From: Rallus limicola
Lineage: Eukaryota; Chordata; Aves; Gruiformes; Rallidae
Length of the DNA stretch: 64,000 nt
Direction of reading: 5' to 3'
NCBI GenBank assembly: GCA_022605955.1
Contig: JAKCOZ010000007.1
Span: forward strand, 35,628,991 to 35,692,990
Shown: positions 22,401 through 34,400 of the stretch, one piece after another
How the letters are laid out: every line of letters starts with the position of its first letter
Numbering within the stretch: the stretch's first letter is position 1
The notes under the pieces: generated by a model
Databases searched by the model: none
What the model was told of the DNA's origin: nothing
What the model saw: the letters and a program-made list of their open reading frames with translations, nothing else
Made by a program: the position numbers and the translations under genes

Positions 22401-25400
22401 GCCCCTCAAAGTGTGAGGTTGAGCGGTACACTGCCCTGCGTTACCAGCACGCCTATGTGCCATCATGTGATACTGATGGGGCCTACACACCAATGCAGTG
22501 TCAGCAGGGAGGACATTGCTGGTGTGTGGACAACAAAGGACAAGAGGTCCAGGGCGCAAAGAGACGAGGACAGCCCCCAGCCTGTGGTATGTACAGGTTT
22601 TGGAAAAGGGAAAAATGAGGAGATTTCTCAATGTCTGTGGAAAGAAACCTGAGGGACCACTTGGCTTCTTGACTGTGACAGGCTCTACTGTTCAAAAACT
22701 GGGATTCAAAATCCTTCCTGTGGGTAAAAGCTATATTCTAATTTATTATTAATTATCATATTCCTTTTATTTTCCTTTATGACCTTTTTTTAGCCTTTTA
22801 GTTTTGCACACATCGGGGCTTTTCTTTGCAGCTGTGGTATCTTTGTCTTGACTCCAAGAGCTGAGGCATTAAGTCAGAATATCTGGGATAATATAAAGAA
22901 GCCAGTGACAGTGGATTTGTATTTTACGTCTTTTGATGAAATGCTATGGCATTTCTAAGGTATTCCTCATCCTGAGTATTTTTCCCTATCTCTTTTACTA
23001 CATTTTTAGCCATGAAAATGGCCAAATCCATTAACCCCCCTGCCAAAAGAAATTTGGAAAAGGTGTGCAGGTTTGGACTTTGAGAAATTTTGTTAAGAGT
23101 ACAACATCAAATCCGTGCCCCAAATGGAAATGACAGCAGAAATGTCAAAGGGCCATTGGGGAAAGAGAAGAGTTAAAAGCGTTCACTCCAAAGCGTGCTG
23201 CCTAAATATTCAGGATTGTGCTGGAGGGCTGGGGTGTGGGGTCTTAATGCTGGGGCCCTTCTCCTTCGGGAAGGTAATTGCTCTGTCTATGCGGCAGTCT
23301 TACCACGCAGAGAGAGAAGGAGGAACCTACCCTGGCTGTTACGCCCCAAGTCTCTCAGTGCTCTGGGCACAGACAGGCTTACTGTGAAATGAAAATGTTA
23401 GCATGCCTCCAAGGCTGATCACCAAGGATATTGCAAAGAAGCCTCTGCGAAGCCTCGCCATATGTTGGGACTGGTTGTTCTGTGCTTTGCTGAGCCCTCC
23501 TGATGATTTTCTAATTTTATTTTTTTTGAGGGGGGGCAATGACTTGAGGCTGCTTGCAGCTTTTATTGGTGGACTCAGGAAATTTAAGCAGGGAAAAATT
23601 TCTGCAGAGGTTTTGCAGACTTAACTCCCAAGAAAGTATTTCATGAGGATATAGTTGCAGTCTGTGTCCAGACAGCTACATGCCATGTGCGTGTCTCCAC
23701 TTACGCTCTGTTTTATTTGTCTTTGACTCTCACACTCAGCAGCGTGAATGTTGGAGGATGCAGAGATTGAACGCTGGAGGATGCAGAGATAGGTGTGGGT
23801 AGAACACTGGGGACTCATATGACCTAGGGCACCAGGCAGTCCTGATGGAGATGTGCTCCATAACAGACCTTTACAGTAGATTCACCCCAGCATTGCTTTT
23901 CTCCTTATTCCTTCTCAATCTGCTTTGTTTTGATTCAATAGCGGGTAAGAAGGAAGATAATTTAAAGACTATGATCCTACATTTGTTTCGTATTAGCATA
24001 CTTGAGGGATTGTGGCTTCCACTAATTCATTGATCCCCAGAGGAATGTTCTTCATCCCTCTTACCAAGAGCCAGCACTGAAAACAGAAGGGCCCATCTAC
24101 AGAAAATGCCTTTACAAAGGAACCACTGTGAGGGACCCTGAGCCCCTGCCAAGAACTGTGGAGCAGGACAAGGGTGCAAAAGAAGGAGTGAGAAGGACGC
24201 TGTTCACAGAGCCTCAGATTACTTGCTAATCCATTTTAGGAGCTTTTAAGATTTCCAGCTTTTATCCTTACTGCCAGCAGGATTCACAACTGCTTTATCA
24301 TATTGCCTGAATGTGGAATAAATGGGTATGAGGTGGGGAGCCCAAGGCAGGCCATGCTGGAGCAGGCCAAAGCTGTTTATCCACCATCCTGTTTCCTACA
24401 GGGACAGCAATGGTGCTTAGGGAGAAAGCATGAGAGACATGGGAAATCTGTACAGCTTCCGTGTAGCCTTCCTGTCGCCTGCTGGGAGTCACTAGACTAG
24501 AGGCTGAACCCAGGTTATTGTGTTTAGCACTCTCATATGAAGCCATGTTTCAGGGAATTGCTTAATTGCTCTTTAACATTTTTCCTTCCTAGCATCCTCT
24601 GGCAATTAATTTCATGATCTAATTAGGTTCTTAACTTCTGTACCATTCTAATTCCCATACTGTGAGAAACACTGAATAATAATTGTCTACTGTGAGTCAT
24701 GTTGAGAATCCTGGTTTTTAAAAACTTTCACCATATTTTTTTGTCCAAGCTGAATAGTCTCTCTGACTAGAAAAGCTGCTCTGTCTTAAAAAATATTTTT
24801 GCATCCCTTCCCTGTAATTCTGCTACTTTTCAAGGAAAGATAACTGTGTGGCCTATCATTCAAACGGCTGCATTTGCTCCAGAGATCCAGTGTGGTTTGA
24901 TCTCAGTGTCTATGTCTACCAAGTCTTTCCTTTTTTTGGTGTCATTTGAGCCTTATGCTGACATTTCCAGAGGTCCTTCTTCAGTGATGTCTTGCATCCC
25001 AACTCGAAGCCATTTCTGTATGAACGTACAGATAGGACTGGATGCAAACACACCTGTGACAAAGTTTGGCCCATGTTGTTTCCAAACCTCTTGTAGTGAA
25101 CATTTCACTATGAAACCTGATGATTTAGGTAGGAAACTTCCATAAATTCCTTGTTAGTGGGAAATGGTTAAAATAATCTTCTGGTTTTCTGCAGCCTATT
25201 TCTTTCTTAGGTTCATATATTGTGCCTGGACCATCAGAAGTTTGCATTACAAGAGGGCATCCTACCAGAGAGTTACAAGTATATGGAAAAGACTTTATTC
25301 TTTCTTTCAACCATAGGAACAGGAATGAGACTTTACAGTGGGAAACAGTAGAACCAGAAAAAGACCACTGAGCAGATAACAAAGCTGTGGCAAAGGAATG

Positions 25401-28400
25401 TTTCCTTTCACTTTGCGTCTGGACTGGAAAATTTTATTTGTAGACCATATTCAACAACAGTTCAAATTTTCTCATCAGTGTGGGTCATGCATAGTTGAAG
25501 AACTAGAGACAGATTAAGCATACACTTTTAAGTAGTTTCTTACCTAGTTTCTCAGCATCACTTTTATGTAGCCTCAGTTATATGTTTTGGAGGTTCTAAA
25601 ACTTGCTTTTTTCTTTTTTTTTTTTTTTAAACCTTTGTCTAGGTGAAGAACAAATGTGCCTCTCTGAGAGGCGACGTGCCTTGTCAAGGATATTTTATGG
25701 CCCTGCTGGCTACTTCAGGCCATCCAATTTCTTCTCTGCCTCAGATACGCAGTCAGAGAAAACAGCTGGCTTCTCAAGACCTTGCCCTCCCTCCTTCAAG
25801 GAGCTGTTTCTGGACTCTGGATTGTCATCCCCAGTTGCACAAAGCCTTTATGCCAGCCAGATTCCCAGGCTAGAAACCACCCTTAGTGAAGCCATCATGG
25901 GGATTTTCCCATCAAGGGAACTGGCTCAAGTGGCACTGCAATTTACTGCCAACCCAAAGCGTTTCCAAGAAAACCTTTTTGGAGGGAGGTTCTTGAAGAA
26001 TTTGATCCAGTTTAACTTCACAGGGGCACTTGGTACTAGTGGGAAATACAGCATTGGCCAATTTTTCCCACAAGAGGATAATGGCCAAGACCTTCTGGAG
26101 TCAGCTGAGGCATTTTCACTGGATGTATCAAAGGGGACCTCCGTTTTGAGTAAACCTCTTGTAGGCAGCTATGGCCGTACAGTAATTCTACAGGACAATC
26201 AGAATATGATTAAATTCCTTTCCTCTGTCCTGGAACTTCCAGAGTTCTTTACTTTTCTTCAACAAGTGATTTCTGTCCCCAGAAGTGTAGCCGAAGATTT
26301 AGGTGAAGTGGTGAAACTAGCATTGGGTTCCAAAGACTGTGGTGAGGAGCCAAGCGACCTGTTTGTTCCAACATGCACCAAGGATGGGAGGTATGATGAA
26401 GTTCAGTGCTATGCAGGAGAGTGCTGGTGTTTGGACAGTTCAGGTAAAGAAGTTTCAGGCTCAAGAGTTCAAGGCAAACGTCCAAGGTGTCCCACTGATT
26501 GCGAGAAGCAAAGGAGAAACCTTCAAAACTTGAAGCAAAGCCTGCCTGCGGGATCAGATCTTTTTATTCCCACTTGTACTGAGGATGGAGACTTTCTGCC
26601 CCTCCAGTGTTATGGAACAAATTGCTTCTGTGTCGATTTGAATGGCAAGACTATTCCAGGAATAAGGGGAAAACCTGGAAAGCCAATGCAGTGTAAGTCC
26701 TAGGGACTGGGAACTTAAAGATGTTTCCTTATTGCATTGGAATTTCATGATGCTTTCTTTGTGTCTGAGTATATCTGGAAAGGTATGGTGTATACAAACG
26801 ATATTGTCCTCTAACAGGAAAGTGACAGTTGAAGGGCAATAGTGGGAAATACAGTGTACATAAGCCTCGATATCCTAAGTCTTAGAAATGGTCCCCTCTT
26901 TCAGTGTCTATGGTATGAACGCTCAAGACAGAGGAGCCTCTATGTAACTGAATGTGACCCATGCTGAATGAAAAAGCTCTTTTACTTCCAGGAACAGCTC
27001 ACCTAGGCATGATCACTGGCTCATCCTTGTCCTGAGAACCAGAGAGCTTCAGTGCCTTGAATCACAAACCTCTTTTACACTTTTAGCTTAAGAATATATC
27101 CTCAAGTTGGTAGAATCACACAGATACACTAAGTTGAAAAAGACCTTTGAGATCATCGAGTCCAACTGTACCTGTCCTCTACTAAACCATATCCCTGAGC
27201 ACTTCATCTACCCATCTTTTAAATACACACAGGGACTCAACCACCTCCCTGGGCAGCCTGTTCCAATGCCTGATGTCACAGGGGTCCAAACAGGAGAGGG
27301 ATTCAAAGGCCAATAAGTTTCTTGTAAACGTCACACAATCAGTTTGTGTTGCAAATGACTTGTCAGGCATCAATTTGTCATTGTAACTTGCTAATAGATT
27401 ATAAACTGCCTCTTCTTGCCTTTTTTTAGTGTAATAACAAGGGAAGAAGTAATCACATAGGCTGAGGATATTGTTCTTTCAAGTTTTTATGTCTAAAAAT
27501 GACACATCGACAAGGGGATCAGACCAAGAGAAGAGCCTGCATCTCATTTTGGAAGGAATAGCAGAGTATCCAGCAGATGGTAGTGGCACATAGTGAAGGA
27601 CTTCCTTTGAAAAGCAGTTTGCAGTAGTAGTGGGGAATTTACTGCAATGATCTGAATTGGTAGGGGAGTTAGATCTAACAACTCATCTGTAGTGCAGTCA
27701 AAAATAAACAAGTTCATAATTCTCTGGTGCTCAAAGGAGATGAGGATCTATGTTTTGCTCTGTTTGTAGAGCTGCTTCATGGTAAAATGAAAGTTTTGGC
27801 TCTGGAGATGGCAGAAAAGGCTTTTAGGACAAAAATCACTCCAACATTTTGGAAGATGGCATTTTTATATTTGGCTGAAATATTCCATAGATGATAGGAA
27901 GAGAGGACCACAGGAACTGAAAACTCTGATTAGCTCCAAGGAGAAGTAAAATCAGTATTATCCTACTATTCAGTCAGCTGCTTTTGCATGGATTGATTGA
28001 AGAAGAATTAACTGCTAAATTATCAAGTGTAGCTGAAAATACCAAGCTGGTGTGAAAAGAGTCAGGAAGGCATTGAATGGCACTAAGCACCTACTTTCCT
28101 AAGGCACCTAATATCCTCAAAATATTTTAAAAACTATAGCTATGTGTTTATTTCAGTGCTCACATACCTTTGGAAATCCTACCCTGGTTCAGAATATGAT
28201 CTTAATAGTATTGATCCTCCTAAATCTGTCCAGAAATGTTGTTAGTACTGGGACAAGTGATAAAGTTTATAGTGCTGGTGTTTATAGTACTTGGGGGGGC
28301 AATAGAGGGTGTTGTGTATCTTCAGTGCATCCATAAGATGTGCTATACCTGTTTTCCTTTTCCTCAGGTCCAAGTGCTTGCCAAGTAACAGCTGGTCAGG

Positions 28401-31400
28401 AGTTTCTAGGGACTGTGAAACTCCTGTTGTCAGATCCAAGTGTGCTGTCTCAGCTCTCCAGCATTTACATCCCACAGTGTGTTGCTGATGGTGCCTGGAG
28501 GCAGGTGCAGTGCAGTGGTCCTCCTGAGCAAGCCTTTGAGTGGTACCAGAGGTGGATTGAGGAGAACAATGAAGGCAAACCCCTGCCTGTTGCTAATCTA
28601 TTGACTATCATAACTGGATACAAAGAGGCATCTTCCAAAGGCTTTTCAGCTTTTATTAAAGCTTTGTATGATGCTGGACACCAGAATGTCTTCCCAGCAT
28701 TCACCACATATTCCTCATTCGGTGATCTCCCACCTGAAGTGCTGGCAGGAAATGTGACCTATGCCTCTGAGAACATTTTACTGGATCCATATATGTTCTG
28801 GCAGCTTCTGAATGAGCAGTTAACCTATTACCCAGGACCCTATACTGATTTCAGTGCTCCATTAAGCCGCTTTGAACTTCGTGATTGTTGGTGTGTTGAT
28901 AGCAAAGGAAAACAGCTGCAAGGGACAAAGGCAGAAGTGAACCAGATCCCAGCATGTAAGTAATATTTCTGTCACATAAGTAGTGATGTTTCTGATCTTT
29001 GCTTTTATGCCACAAGAGGAAAGCCCTTTTGAGTGCTGAGAGGTAGGAGACGACAACTTGTCAGAAAGATTATCAATACTGTCATTGTTGGTGGCCACCA
29101 GATGTGGGGTCACTTATTTTTGGTAAATAAGTGGTGTCTCAGCTTTGGGAATAAAGAGGACTAAAGTTCCATATCAAGCTTATGTAGGTGTTATAATTTG
29201 GAATTTGGGAACATAATGCTTCTGCAGAAGAAACATAGCCAGATGGCAAAGGACACTTCAAAGATAAAAACAGTGTGTGAAGAGTTCTGTGGAAAATTCA
29301 CGGTTACATTGCAATGTATATTACTTTGAAGAAAGCCTTAAAAAAGAGGCAAGAGGGAAATTTGTTACTGTTTCTGACAATGCAGTCAGGAGTAACACAT
29401 ATCCACTAGAAGTCATTAGAAGAAGAGTGAGGCCAGCGGTGAAGCTTGGTAAGGCCTCTGTCTAGCCATCTCCTTCAAAGCTGTGGGCCCTCCTTGGGGT
29501 CACTTCAGCATGTGACCTATATTAGAAATCATAGAAACATAGAATGGCCTTGGTTGGAAGGGACCCCAAGGGTCATACAATTCCAACCCCCTTGCTCCAG
29601 TGTGAGCTTCAACCAGGGTCATAACCTCCTTTGGTGCAGCCACTTGCTCCAATGTAGGGTTCTCCATGGGTTGCAGGTGGGTATCTGCTGCAGGGGAGCA
29701 GCTGGCTTCACCATGGTCTTCTACACAGGCTGCAGGGGAATCTCAATTCAAAACCAAGGAAGCGCAGGAGGAAACAGAAGATGCTGATTAAAAGACCAGC
29801 AAATCTTTATGGAATTTAGATGAAAGACATTTAAAATACCCTCTGTTTCTACAGGTCCTGGTATATGTGAAGGTGTTAAGCAGGAAGCCATGAAATTTGT
29901 GGAGGAGGCAAAGCAGCTCATCCTAGCATCAAACAGTTCCCACTTACCTTTTGGAGAAAGTTTCTTGATGGCAAAGGGAATACAGCTTACAGACAAAGAA
30001 CTTCTACTTTCTGTTCGGCCCTACAAGGCAGAGGTGTCAGTCTCTGAAATGCTGTTATCAGGCAGTGACTATGCTCTCCAGCTGGCTGCACAGTCAGGTA
30101 GGTGAAAGAGGGGAGTGCCTAATTAAATGGATTCATGCCCAGGAACTGTGCAAGAGTATTCTTGTCAGATTCAACTCTGCAGGTATAATTAATCTGTGTA
30201 ATTAACCTGCCAACCCAGAAACTGGTTTCAATTGTCCTACATGTATGACACTATGCATATATAAGATCTGGACATTTAGCAGATGTTATGTACTTCAGCA
30301 TATGTTAATTTGCCTTTTAAAGTACAAGGAGCATTCAGAAGTTTGCCAACCTGTGTATTTAACATATCTTGTATTTTCCACTAATAGTTTTCTTTTACTT
30401 ATTGTGAATAGTCTTGCATTTCTACTGGCGGAGACACTTTACTTCCAAAAGTTCTGCTGGGGAAGCAACACAGCTGGGATTTCTGCCTTACATCCCACAG
30501 TGTGATGGCCTGGGAAACTGGGAACCAACTCAGTGCTATGAGAGCACAGGTGAGCAGTTGCTAATAAGATGCTCTGGGCTGTCTGAACAAAGTAAAACTA
30601 AGCAGAATTTTAATGAAAAGGTGGAAAACCAGTGTTCTTGTGGCCATACTGGAGAGAAGTGAAATGGTCTACAAGATGGGTGGAAAACAAGTGGTCTACA
30701 AGACTGGACTCAGGGACTCCCATGGCAGCTCATTTGGGCTAAAAATCAATGTTCAGTGTTTGACTGCTAGTAATGTTACTTGGGGGTCAGTTTGGGGATG
30801 GTATTGTGTAATGCCTTCATTACTTACCAGGACAATGCAACAGAGTGCACTCTCAGCAAGTTTGTGGATGTTACAAAATTTCTGGGGGTAGATGACACAC
30901 TGCAGGATAAGGCTGCAGTGGAAGAGTCTCACCAGAGCTGCTACATTTACACTCTTACTGCTCCTGTCAAGTGTGGCTTACTTCTCTCTGGCTGGCAGTT
31001 AACTGTGACTGTTACCTGCTGGGGTTAAATCAGGGTACTTACTGACCACTTTCTATAGTGCTGCTGAGGATGAAAATCCTCTCAGTACTCAACTGACTTT
31101 ACAAGGAATACTGCAGTGCAATGTCTAAAATAAGGCTGCTTTTCTTCCCTGGCCAGGTCATTGCTGGTGTGTGGATGAGAGAGGACGATATGTCATGGAT
31201 TCCTTGGTCTCACGCTCAGCAGAACTTCCCAAGTGTCAGTTGTTTATTTCTCATTAGTCTTTACCTGTTCTTACAAATTCTACTGTTTATTGAATATTCT
31301 AGCATGATAAGTATGAAGTAAGGCTTGTTTCTAACAATTGCAAGAAAAAAACCCATATGCTTGTTAAGCTTCTCATTTCACTACGTGTGACTTTGACTTG

Positions 31401-34400
31401 CATGATTTGAGAATGGATTCTCTGTTGGTGACCCTGCTTGAGCAGGGGGGTTGGACCAGATGACCTCCAGAGGTCCCATCCAACCTCAACCGTTCTGTGA
31501 GTCTGTGGTTATCAAACACTGGTCAGGAAATCCCTGCCCGAGCAGAGTCTAATGGAAATGTGAGAGGAGCTAGAGATGTACCCTTTTCTCTAGTTTAGGT
31601 TTGAGAAATTGATGTTATTTTAACAGGCATATATGTTTTCTCTCTTCCAGGCCAGACATCATGTGAGCGTTCTCAAGCCAATGCCTTAATTTCTAGCTGG
31701 AGACAGAGTTGGTCAAAGCTGGATGCCTCCACAGAAAATCTGTTCATTCCCAACTGCCTTGAGGTGATTTAACATGACTGTGGGAGGAAGACACAAGTTA
31801 GGCCTTTTGCACAACTTAAATGGCTGACATTTGGGAGGCTCTTTATTCCTGAGCTGTGAGAGAATGTCAGGAGGGACAACAAGAGGGTGTCAGATGCAGG
31901 TATCCCAAAACAGGGTCTCAAGACATGTCAGTGAGCAGTATAGAGCCTTGAGATGGGCAAGGGATGGACATTTCAAACCAAGATTATACCAGAAACTTCA
32001 TCTTACGGGGCTTTCAGTTGGCATCCCACTTCTCTCAGGGCCTGGTCTGTGTATTAAATCAGGTAGACTGCATTTTAATATACTGTGTTTCTTTTCAACG
32101 TGTTGTATTAATGGCAAAATGTAAATATAATGGGAGTATGGCTTGTGGCATGTCTGTATTAATATACAGTGCTTTGCAATGACGTGTAATTGGTTCTTTG
32201 TAGACAGGGGAATATGCTGTGCTACAGAAGTCCGACACAGATACTTGGTGTGTAGATCCTGTGTCAGGAGAAGTGTTTCAACGTGGCAACAAAGATCAGG
32301 ATGGCAATCCTGAGTGTGAGTAATGCTTTACACACAGCCCATGATGCTAGTGGCAATGCCTCGTGCTTTGTGGTGTATGCACTTTCCTTTTCAGAATGAT
32401 ACCTGTGAAACATGGGGGCTTATAGTTTGATTCCTCAGTGTTATGGTACATACGAGCACATCAGCATTGAAAGGGTATCTGAAAACAGTTATCCTTTACT
32501 TTCATAACGCCAGAAATAAACCAGTCTATACAAACTGATGATCAGGCTTCTATGTAATTTTTTTTTACCACCAATTTTTTACATTTCTTACCATCCTAGA
32601 AAAAATTTTATGGTTTTGAGTGAGTTTTCTAAAGCAGTGAATCCTGAACTCTGGGAACTAGGCCATGTGCAGCCAGTCAGTCCACTTTACATGTTCCACA
32701 TCCGTTAAAAGCATTTAGGTCTGTAATACCTTCTTATTGTCTTCAACGGAAGACTGAGAACTGCTGAGGTCTCACAGGAGATGGTTGATCCAAATAGTTG
32801 AAGAATCCCTGCTCATAGGAATTGGGATGCTCTTGGAGTTCATGCCCTGGCTCTGCTCTTCTGAGCAGTAGAGGCAGCCCAAGAGCCTAAAGTTCTGCTG
32901 CACTTCTTTCTTAAGTTCTTTAAGATTGTCTGCTTGCCATCTCCCATTGAAAATTTGGGACAACAGTCTGCTGGTTTCAGACAAACCTTCTTCTGGAACA
33001 TCTGTAGCAGAGTAAATACTCAAGAGAGGATAGTGAGTTAGTACTTTCTGCTGGCCTAGCAAGTCTGCTTTTTTTTTCTATGTGGCCTAATGATAGAAGT
33101 CCATGAGGATTTGATGGTGGATAAATAATTGCATGTTCACTGAGGAATTAGTTGTCTAATTGTTCATTACACAGATTTGCAAACTTACCATGACATTTGC
33201 AGATGAATACAATTCATGAAAACCAACTTTGTTCTCAAGTGTGAATTGAACTTTTTGGGTCAATTTGTCAGGAAGTGGTTCCAGATGCTTGTGTCCCTGT
33301 TTTGTTTGTTTGTGGGAGACCACGGATATTGCTGTTCCATGGTTGATTTTTTTCCCAGTTATGAAAGTATTGAAGTGGGATACCAACTATTTAAAAATGT
33401 AAATAGTTGTATTATTACACTTAAGATGATGTTGTTCAAAATTATTTATTAAAAAAAATAATTAAAACTTTAAAATATCAGCATCTAAATGATGCACTAT
33501 CAAATTTATGGCAAAAAAAGATGTTAATGCAAGGTAAAGATCAGTATTTTTCCACTATTTTATTGATGCAAACCCATATAACGCGCACTTTAATCCTTAG
33601 AAAAAATGTGTGGTTCTTAGTCTTCTTTTCCGTGTCTTGCAATGAATTTCTCTCTTTAAAGGTCCTAGTTTCTGTAATATGCTGAAGTCTAAAACTCTGT
33701 TGCGAGAAGCTGGCAAAGGCTACATCCCACAATGTGAAGGGGACAGCAGGACTTTCTCACCTGTGCAGTGCAGCCAGGATCAAGAGAGCTGCTGGTGTGT
33801 CTTTGACAATGGAGAAGAGGTGCCAGGGACACGAGTAAGCGGAGGTAGACCTGCATGTGCAAGTGAGTTAATTTTATCAAGACTTTTGCTCAAGCAGTAT
33901 GGTTATCTTTGTGTTATAGTACGTTTCAGGCTTACCTGGGCATGATGTGCCATTTTCATCAAGCGCTTTGTCAGGTAGAAAGGAGAAGAGAACGGACCTT
34001 TGGCTTTTCCTTATTCACAAAATTGGCTAAATCAAAGCAGTTGAGCTATTAAACTTAGCTAAAAAGTCAATCTGAACAGCTTGCTGCAAGCTTGAACCTG
34101 TTCCAGTCTGAGCTGGCTCTGGGATTAAAAGCCATTCAACTGACTAAAATAAAATTTGAAAAATGTATGCTTCTGCTATTCCTACTCTTGGCTTGTGACC
34201 AGAATTGTGAAAAGGATATGTCAAAACACTACATATACACAGAGTATTTCCTGCATGACCAGAGCTGTGAACCACTGGAATTCACTCATGGTTTCCAATC
34301 AGATGTCCAAATGGGAGGCATTTGAACAAATTTAATTTGCAATGGCCTTTATACATCTTCCCATCACTGAAGTGAAGCAAAACAAATTAAACTTTTTACA

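Larger units (their letters stand above)
28956..29854 (+). other. TG: TG intron 10
   Basis: 0.9 kb. It holds a CR1 scrap (29526-29600) directly followed by a second repeat fragment (29601-29745). Confidence 0.85.
30098..33661 (+). other. TG: TG introns 11-15 (with exons 12-15 between)
   Basis: Introns at 30098-30411, 30550-31156, 31235-31650, 31764-32203 and 32316-33661. Intron 13 holds a CR1 3' scrap at 31425-31508. Intron 15 holds an unexplained minus-strand open frame at about 32772-33086. The rest is featureless. Confidence 0.8.
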
